From Clostridia bacterium (GTDB lineage Bacteria > Bacillota > Clostridia > Christensenellales > CAG-138): a stretch of DNA of 64,000 nt. Below the pieces are notes generated by a model. The model was not told where the DNA came from, did not search any database, and worked only from the letters and a program-made list of their open reading frames with translations. Shown here in pieces: positions 59,219 to 64,000 of the stretch. Position 1 is the stretch's first letter; each line of letters opens with the position of its first letter. The stretch is taken from contig JAFYJD010000010.1 in assembly GCA_017538255.1 (NCBI GenBank), positions 62,001-126,000 on the forward strand, in the 5' to 3' direction. Position numbers and translations under genes: made by a program.

Positions 59219-60646
59219 ATGCTTTTTAACAACATCGAACAGGCCAAAAAGTTCATCAAAGAGAACGAGATCAAGATGGTCGATTTTAAGATGGTAGATA
59301 TCGACGGCAGATGGCGCCACATCACTATCCCCGCGGAGCGCTTCAACGAAGAAACGATGCAGTACGGCATCGGCTTTGACGGCTCAAACTACGGCTTTGC
59401 GCCCGTTGAAAACAGCGATATGGTCTTTATTCCCGACCTTGCGACGGCGGCGGTCGATCCTTTCGCGGAAACTCCGACCCTTACGATGAGCGGCGACGCG
59501 ATGATCATCGCCCGTCCCGAAAACAAGCCCTTTGACCAGTATCCGAGAAACGTCGTAAAGCGTGCGGTCGAGTTTATGCGCGAGAGCGGCATTGCGGACG
59601 AGATGATTATCGGGCCCGAGTTCGAGTTCAATGTGTTCGACGACGTTCGTTTCAAAACCACCCCGCACCGCCTTACCCTTGAGATCGATACAGATGAAGC
59701 CGAGTGGAACACCGATCAGTGCGGCGACGGCTTCCAGAACAGGCATCACGGCGGCTATCATATCGAACTTCCGCAGGACAGGTATTACGATCTTCGCAGC
59801 AGGATCTGCCTGCTTATGGAGGAGTGGGGCGTTAAGGTCAAGTACCACCATCACGAGGTCGGCGGTCCCGGTCAGGTCGAGATCGAGGTCGAACTCGGCG
59901 ACATCGTAAGTATGGCGGACAATACCATGGTCACCAAGCACCTCATCCACAACGTCGCGTTCCAGGAAGGCTGCACCGCGACCTTTATGCCCAAGCCCAT
60001 TTACGGCGAAGCGGGCAACGGCATGCACGTGCATATGCTTCTCAAAAAGGACGGCAAGCCCCTGTTCTATGACGAGAACGGCTATGCCCAACTCTCCAAA
60101 CTCGCCCACAACTTTATGGGCGGTCTTTTGAAGCACGCCAAATCACTCTGCGGCATAACCAATCCCTCGACCAACAGCTTCAAACGTCTCGTTCCGGGCT
60201 TTGAGGCGCCCGTGACGATCGGCTACGCTATGGCGAACCGTTCCGCGGTCATCCGCATCCCCGCTTACGCAAAATCGCCCGCGTCCAAGCGCTTTGAACT
60301 TCGCAACCCCGACGCGACCTGCAACCCCTACTACGCATACGCGGCGATCCTTATGGCGGGTATCGACGGCGTCATAAACGAGATCGATCCTTCCACCTGC
60401 GGCTGGGGACCCTACGACTTCAACCTCTTCGATCTTCCCGAGGAGGAGAAAAAGAAGATCGACAGTCTGCCCGCCACCCTCGAGGAAGCGCTCGACGCGC
60501 TCGAAGCGGATCACGAGTACCTCACCCGCGGCGGCGTTTTCCCCGAGAGGCTCATCAAGATATGGATCGACCGCAAGCGCAGGGAGGCGGCACGCATCAA
60601 CAGGATACCGCATCCCGCCGAGTTCGAGCAGTACTACGATCTGTAA
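59219..60646 (+). CDS. glnA: Glutamine synthetase type I
   Basis: 475 residues from ATG 59219 with CGGAGGT upstream; longer in-frame extensions to 59033 are not coding-like. Beta-grasp domain (FKMVDIDGRWRHIT), IIGPEFEFNVF, the H-G-Y-H-x-E metal site (RHHGGYHIE), GEAGNGMHVHMLL, and NRSAVIRIP are all present. It makes glutamine from glutamate and ammonia, and so assimilates nitrogen released by lysine fermentation. A weak promoter-like TTGACT lies at 59127-59132, and a GCCCGA/TCGGGC hairpin (about 59162-59186) is in the leader. Confidence 0.96.
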   Translation: MLFNNIEQAKKFIKENEIKMVDFKMVDIDGRWRHITIPAERFNEETMQYGIGFDGSNYGFAPVENSDMVFIPDLATAAVDPFAETPTLTMSGDAMIIARPENKPFDQYPRNVVKRAVEFMRESGIADEMIIGPEFEFNVFDDVRFKTTPHRLTLEIDTDEAEWNTDQCGDGFQNRHHGGYHIELPQDRYYDLRSRICLLMEEWGVKVKYHHHEVGGPGQVEIEVELGDIVSMADNTMVTKHLIHNVAFQEGCTATFMPKPIYGEAGNGMHVHMLLKKDGKPLFYDENGYAQLSKLAHNFMGGLLKHAKSLCGITNPSTNSFKRLVPGFEAPVTIGYAMANRSAVIRIPAYAKSPASKRFELRNPDATCNPYYAYAAILMAGIDGVINEIDPSTCGWGPYDFNLFDLPEEEKKKIDSLPATLEEALDALEADHEYLTRGGVFPERLIKIWIDRKRREAARINRIPHPAEFEQYYDL

Positions 60647-60659
60647 TCAACATCTTTTC

Positions 60660-60692
60660 GACCGCAAGGCAGCCCCTTGCGGTCTCTTTTTT
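60660..60692 (+). terminator. Terminator of glnA
   Basis: ACCGCAAGG and CCTTGCGGT pair around CAGCC, followed by CTCTTTTTT. Confidence 0.9.
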
Positions 60693-60726
60693 ATAAGCGC
60701 AATTCTGTAAATGCTTTTCGCGGGAC

Positions 60727-60754
60727 TTGACATTTTTTGAAAAAATGATATTAT
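60727..60754 (+). promoter_or_regulatory. Promoter of the YidC-fusion gene
   Basis: TTGACA (60727-60732), 16 bases, TATTAT (60749-60754). The leader is about 80 bases. Confidence 0.65.
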
Positions 60755-60841
60755 TTTATGGGCTCTTGTGCGCTTTCGGGCGATAATAAATGCTTTTCGC
60801 GGCAAAGCGCGGCCCCAATGAATCGCTTAAAGGACGGTAAT

Positions 60842-63610
60842 ATGTCTTTCGGATCAATAATTTCGACCCTTGTGCTCGGCCCGCTCGAACTTTTGTTTGA
60901 GTTCATTTACTCAAACGCATACCAGCTCACGGGCAATGTGGGACTTTCGATAATCGCTTTGAGCCTCGCTATGAACTTCCTCGTGCTGCCGCTGTATAAA
61001 CGTGCGGACGCGATGCAGGAGGAGGAACGCGCGCTCAACCTCAAAATGAAGCCCGGCGTCGACCATATCAAAAAGACCTTCAAGGGCGATGAGCGCTTTA
61101 TGATGCTCCAGACCTATAACAGGCAGAACAACTACAAGCCCTACCACGCGCTCAAGGGCTCGCTTTCGCTTCTGCTTGAGATACCTTTTTTCATCGCGGC
61201 ATACAGATTTCTTTCCGACCTGCCGCTGCTTGAGGGCGCAAAGTTCGGTCCGATACAAAACCTCGGCGCGCCCGACGCGCTTTTGAGCATCGGCTCGCTC
61301 ACTGTAAACGTACTGCCCGTAATTATGACGCTGATAAACATAATCTCGGGCGCGATCTATACAAAGGGTATGCCCCTAAAGAGCAAGATCCAACTCTACG
61401 GTATGGCGCTCATCTTTCTTGCGCTGTTATACACCTCGCCGTCGGGTCTTGTTTTTTACTGGACGCTCAACAACATCTTCTCGCTTCTCAAAAACATCTT
61501 TCTTATCAAACTCAAAAATCCAAAGCGCGTGCTGTACTGCATATTCGCCGCTGCGGGCGCGGGGTTTTTCGTTTGGTGCTTGGTTGACCCGGAGTACACC
61601 GTGATCGGCAAGATAGTCGCCGCGCTCGTCTTTGTCGCGCTCTCCATACCGCTCGTCATCAACCTCGTTTTCAAAGGCAAAAAACTCGTCAGGATCGCCG
61701 AAGCCACAAGGACGGACAAAATCGTTTTCTATACGTCTGCGGTGTTTTTGACGTTGTTCACGGGCTTATTGATACCGTCGGCGGTCATAAACGCTTCGCC
61801 GCTTGAGTTCGTAAGCACGCTGACGCAGCGTTCGCCGCTCGTGTTCGTTTTGAGCGCGCTGCTGCTTGCCGCAGGCACGTTCCTGATCTGGTTTACGGTC
61901 TTTTTCAAACTCGCAAGCCCCCGGGGCAAGCGTGTGTTCGCTTACGCGATGTTCGCGCTCGCGCTTATCGCCGTCATAAACTATATGTTCTTCGGCAAGG
62001 GCTACGGCACTATGTCGCCCGAACTCGAATACGACGGCTCGCTCTCATGTTCGATACCGGAATACGTCATCAACACGCTCCTTGTGTTCGGCGCGATAAG
62101 CGCGGCGGTGCTGATTGTCAAAAAACTCGGCACGGTGGCGCGTACCGTCGCCCTGGCCGCGTGTCTTGCCGTCGGCATTATGTCCGCTATAAACGTGTTC
62201 TCGATAAACTCCGACGTCAAAAAGATAAGGGAGGGCACCTTCGCGGCATCATCCAAAGAAGAGATAACGCTCCCGCTTCAAAAGGACGGGCAGAACGTCG
62301 TAGTGATAATGCTCGACCGTGCGATAAGCGGCTTCGTGCCGTATCTTATCGAAGAAAAACCCGAACTCAAAACGATGTTTTCCGGCTTCACCTATTATCC
62401 GAACACCATCTCATACGGCGCGTTCACCAATATCGGAACGCCCCCGCTGTACGGCGGCTATGAATACATCCCCGAAAAGATAAACGCGCGCACGGACGCC
62501 ACGCTTGAACAAAAGCAGAACGAGGCTCTAAAGGTTATGCCCGTCACGTTCTTGAACGGCGGCTACGATGTTACCGTATGCGACCCGTCGTATGCGGGCT
62601 ATTCGTGGATACCCGACCTCACCGTGTTCGACGAACACCCCGAGATCAAAACCTATATCACCAACGGCAAAAAGACCGTAGACTGGTATAAAAATCACAA
62701 CTATCACGACGCGAATCTCGTCGATTCGTCGCTGATGCGCAATTTCTTCTGCTACAGCGTGTTCCGCTCGCTGCCGATCACCCTGCACCCGATAGCCTAC
62801 AACAGCGGTCAGTACAATGAGATGAAGACCTGGTTCTACCGCATCCAGACGGCGGACGGCCCGTCAAAGGCAAAGGGGCTTTCTAGGATATTTATGGACA
62901 GTTATGCCGTACTTGAGGACTTGCCCAATATGACGGAGTTCACAAGCGGCAAAAAGGGCGCGTTCATTATGATGAGCAACGACACTACGCACGAGCCCGC
63001 GCTGCTTTCCGAGCCCGACTATATCCCGGCGATCGAGATCGACAACACCAAGTACGATAAGCGCAATACCGTGCGTATGACGGCGGACGGCGGCAAACTG
63101 CGCCTGAATACCGAAAAACTGATGTCGCATTATCACGTAAATATGGCGGCGCTTCTCAAACTCGGCGAATGGTTCGACTACCTGCGCGAAAACGGCGTTT
63201 ACGACAATACGAGGATAATCATCGTTTCGGATCACGGGCGCAACCTCGGGCTTTTCGATATGGAGATAGGCGATAAGACCCATGAGGATCTGATGTGGTA
63301 TAACGCGTTGCTGCTCGTCAAGGATTTCAACAGCACGGGGGTCAAAACGGACTATACCTTTATGACCAACGCCGATACGCCGACGCTCGCGTTCGAGGGC
63401 CTGTTTGAGTCGCCGACAAACCCGACAACGGGCAAGACGATCGACGCATCTCAAAAGGACGAGCCCGAACAGCACATCGCGTATTCGTCGCTTTGGGACA
63501 TTAAAAAATACCACGGCAACAAATTCGAGGGCATCGAATGGCTTGCCGTCGAAAACGATTATTTCAACAAGGACGGCTGGCGCGTCATCGGCGGCGAACT
63601 CGAGCCCTGA
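60842..63610 (+). CDS. YidC/Oxa1 domain fused to an alkaline-phosphatase-superfamily transferase/hydrolase
   Basis: 922 residues from ATG 60842 with AAAGGACGG upstream. Residues 1-230 are a YidC/Oxa1-like domain (GPLELLFEFIYSNAYQLTGN, LSIIALSLAMNFLVLPLYKRAD, GLVFYWTLNNIFSLLKNIFL). About five further helices follow (230-480). The C-terminal 440 residues have the sulfatase/phosphoglycerol-transferase layout: a metal Asp in NVVVIMLDRAISG, a likely Thr nucleophile in NIGTPPLYGG, and IIIVSDHGRNLG. The second part resembles lipoteichoic acid synthase-type enzymes. A CDP-glycerol transferase-like gene follows 31 bases later, so the fusion probably makes or modifies a glycerol-phosphate-type envelope polymer. 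The YidC part may be a scaffold rather than an insertase. Confidence 0.85.
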   Translation: MSFGSIISTLVLGPLELLFEFIYSNAYQLTGNVGLSIIALSLAMNFLVLPLYKRADAMQEEERALNLKMKPGVDHIKKTFKGDERFMMLQTYNRQNNYKPYHALKGSLSLLLEIPFFIAAYRFLSDLPLLEGAKFGPIQNLGAPDALLSIGSLTVNVLPVIMTLINIISGAIYTKGMPLKSKIQLYGMALIFLALLYTSPSGLVFYWTLNNIFSLLKNIFLIKLKNPKRVLYCIFAAAGAGFFVWCLVDPEYTVIGKIVAALVFVALSIPLVINLVFKGKKLVRIAEATRTDKIVFYTSAVFLTLFTGLLIPSAVINASPLEFVSTLTQRSPLVFVLSALLLAAGTFLIWFTVFFKLASPRGKRVFAYAMFALALIAVINYMFFGKGYGTMSPELEYDGSLSCSIPEYVINTLLVFGAISAAVLIVKKLGTVARTVALAACLAVGIMSAINVFSINSDVKKIREGTFAASSKEEITLPLQKDGQNVVVIMLDRAISGFVPYLIEEKPELKTMFSGFTYYPNTISYGAFTNIGTPPLYGGYEYIPEKINARTDATLEQKQNEALKVMPVTFLNGGYDVTVCDPSYAGYSWIPDLTVFDEHPEIKTYITNGKKTVDWYKNHNYHDANLVDSSLMRNFFCYSVFRSLPITLHPIAYNSGQYNEMKTWFYRIQTADGPSKAKGLSRIFMDSYAVLEDLPNMTEFTSGKKGAFIMMSNDTTHEPALLSEPDYIPAIEIDNTKYDKRNTVRMTADGGKLRLNTEKLMSHYHVNMAALLKLGEWFDYLRENGVYDNTRIIIVSDHGRNLGLFDMEIGDKTHEDLMWYNALLLVKDFNSTGVKTDYTFMTNADTPTLAFEGLFESPTNPTTGKTIDASQKDEPEQHIAYSSLWDIKKYHGNKFEGIEWLAVENDYFNKDGWRVIGGELEP

Positions 63611-63641
63611 CGCGGCGTCCGACCTTAAAAGAGGGATATAA

Positions 63642-64000
63642 ATGTTTCTTTACATCGACCCCGGCACGGGCAGTATGCTCTTTACGATCCTGATCGGCGT
63701 TTTGGGCGCGGGCATCTATCTGCTAAGGAATGTGTTTTCCAAAATAAAGTTCATCTTCACGGGCGGCAAGCGCGCTTCGGGCGACGACGGTCGCGCCGAT
63801 TTTGCCGTATTCACGGACAGCAAACGCTACTGGAATGTTTTCAAACCCATTATGGACGAGATGGAGCGCCGCGGACAGAAGGTGCTGTATCTAACCGCCT
63901 CGCCCGACGACGCCGCACTCAACGAGAACTACGAACACATAACCGCAAAGTTCGCGGGGGAGGGCAACAAGGCGTTCGCACGTATGAATATGCTCAAAGC
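63642..64000 (+). CDS. CDP-glycerol glycerophosphotransferase family protein, 5-prime part
   Basis: The first 119 residues are in the window; the gene runs off the end. It starts at ATG 63642 with GAGGGATA upstream. An N-terminal membrane segment (YIDPGTGSMLFTILIGVLG) is followed by FAVFTDSKRYWNVFKPIMDEMERRGQ and VLYLTASPDD, matching the start of TagB/TagF-like transferases that add glycerol phosphate from CDP-glycerol. In an operon with the YidC-fusion gene. Confidence 0.8.
   Translation, partial: MFLYIDPGTGSMLFTILIGVLGAGIYLLRNVFSKIKFIFTGGKRASGDDGRADFAVFTDSKRYWNVFKPIMDEMERRGQKVLYLTASPDDAALNENYEHITAKFAGEGNKAFARMNMLK

Noticed and set aside
1-64000. tRNA, rRNA, insertion sequences, toxin-antitoxin or restriction genes
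   Set aside because: I looked for T-loop-like GTTCGA patterns, transposase and nuclease motifs and flanking inverted repeats and found none that could be supported.

Overview
The window looks like a chromosomal stretch of an anaerobic, spore-forming, Gram-positive Clostridia-type bacterium (Bacillota). The signs are a cotJA-cotJB-cotJC spore-coat operon, a complete lysine-fermentation operon (kal, kce, kdd, kamA, kamD, kamE) behind a lysine riboswitch, an Isc-type iron-sulfur operon with its Rrf2 regulator, a class B sortase, lipoproteins, and A/G-rich Shine-Dalgarno sites with classic sigma-A promoters. I see no rRNA, tRNA, CRISPR array, transposase or integrase.

Layout. 0-6 kb: a LytTR/DUF3021 pair, then on the minus strand a phage lysis and receptor-binding cassette (tail fibre, XkdW-like protein, 40-aa CD1375-like protein, endolysin, holin), facing an XRE regulator. 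6-20 kb: host genes (M29 aminopeptidase, YgjP-like protease, ComEC-type MBL protein, DUF3810, uppP, lipoproteins, GntR-ABC system, cotJ operon). 20-27 kb: an unusual RCC1-like/dockerin/sortase B protein, a QueG-like protein, gltX, an LRR lipoprotein. 27-34.5 kb: transporter and lysine-fermentation operon. 34.5-41.7 kb: orphan substrate-binding protein, lytic transglycosylase, coaE, polA, satE/satD-like genes. 41.9-45.6 kb: phage portal and large terminase (minus), with a small-terminase-like gene facing away (plus). 45.7-48.8 kb: iscR-iscS-iscU-DUF2156. 49.2-52.7 kb: scaffold-like protein, N4-gp56-family capsid, a possible internal protein and a second endolysin-like gene. 52.7-53.7 kb: an EamA transporter. 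53.8-56.2 kb: small head protein, tail adaptor, nozzle-like protein and a coiled-coil protein. 56.4-64 kb: aquaporin, a structured RNA candidate, a repeat-rich VPPTG surface protein, glnA, a YidC/Oxa1-phosphoglycerol-transferase-like fusion and the start of a CDP-glycerol transferase family gene.

The main observation is that an almost complete gene set for a short-tailed (podovirus-like) DNA-packaging particle is present but split into four loci separated by ordinary cellular genes. All of its reading frames are open, the packaging motor keeps its catalytic residues, and no integrase, replication or lysogeny module is seen. This is the organisation expected of a domesticated phage particle such as a gene transfer agent. 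The sequence supports the dispersion and the intactness of the genes; the gene-transfer role is inference. Secondary points are the riboswitch on a catabolic operon, an endolysin paralogue that has lost its catalytic cysteine, and two unusual domain fusions in the cell envelope.
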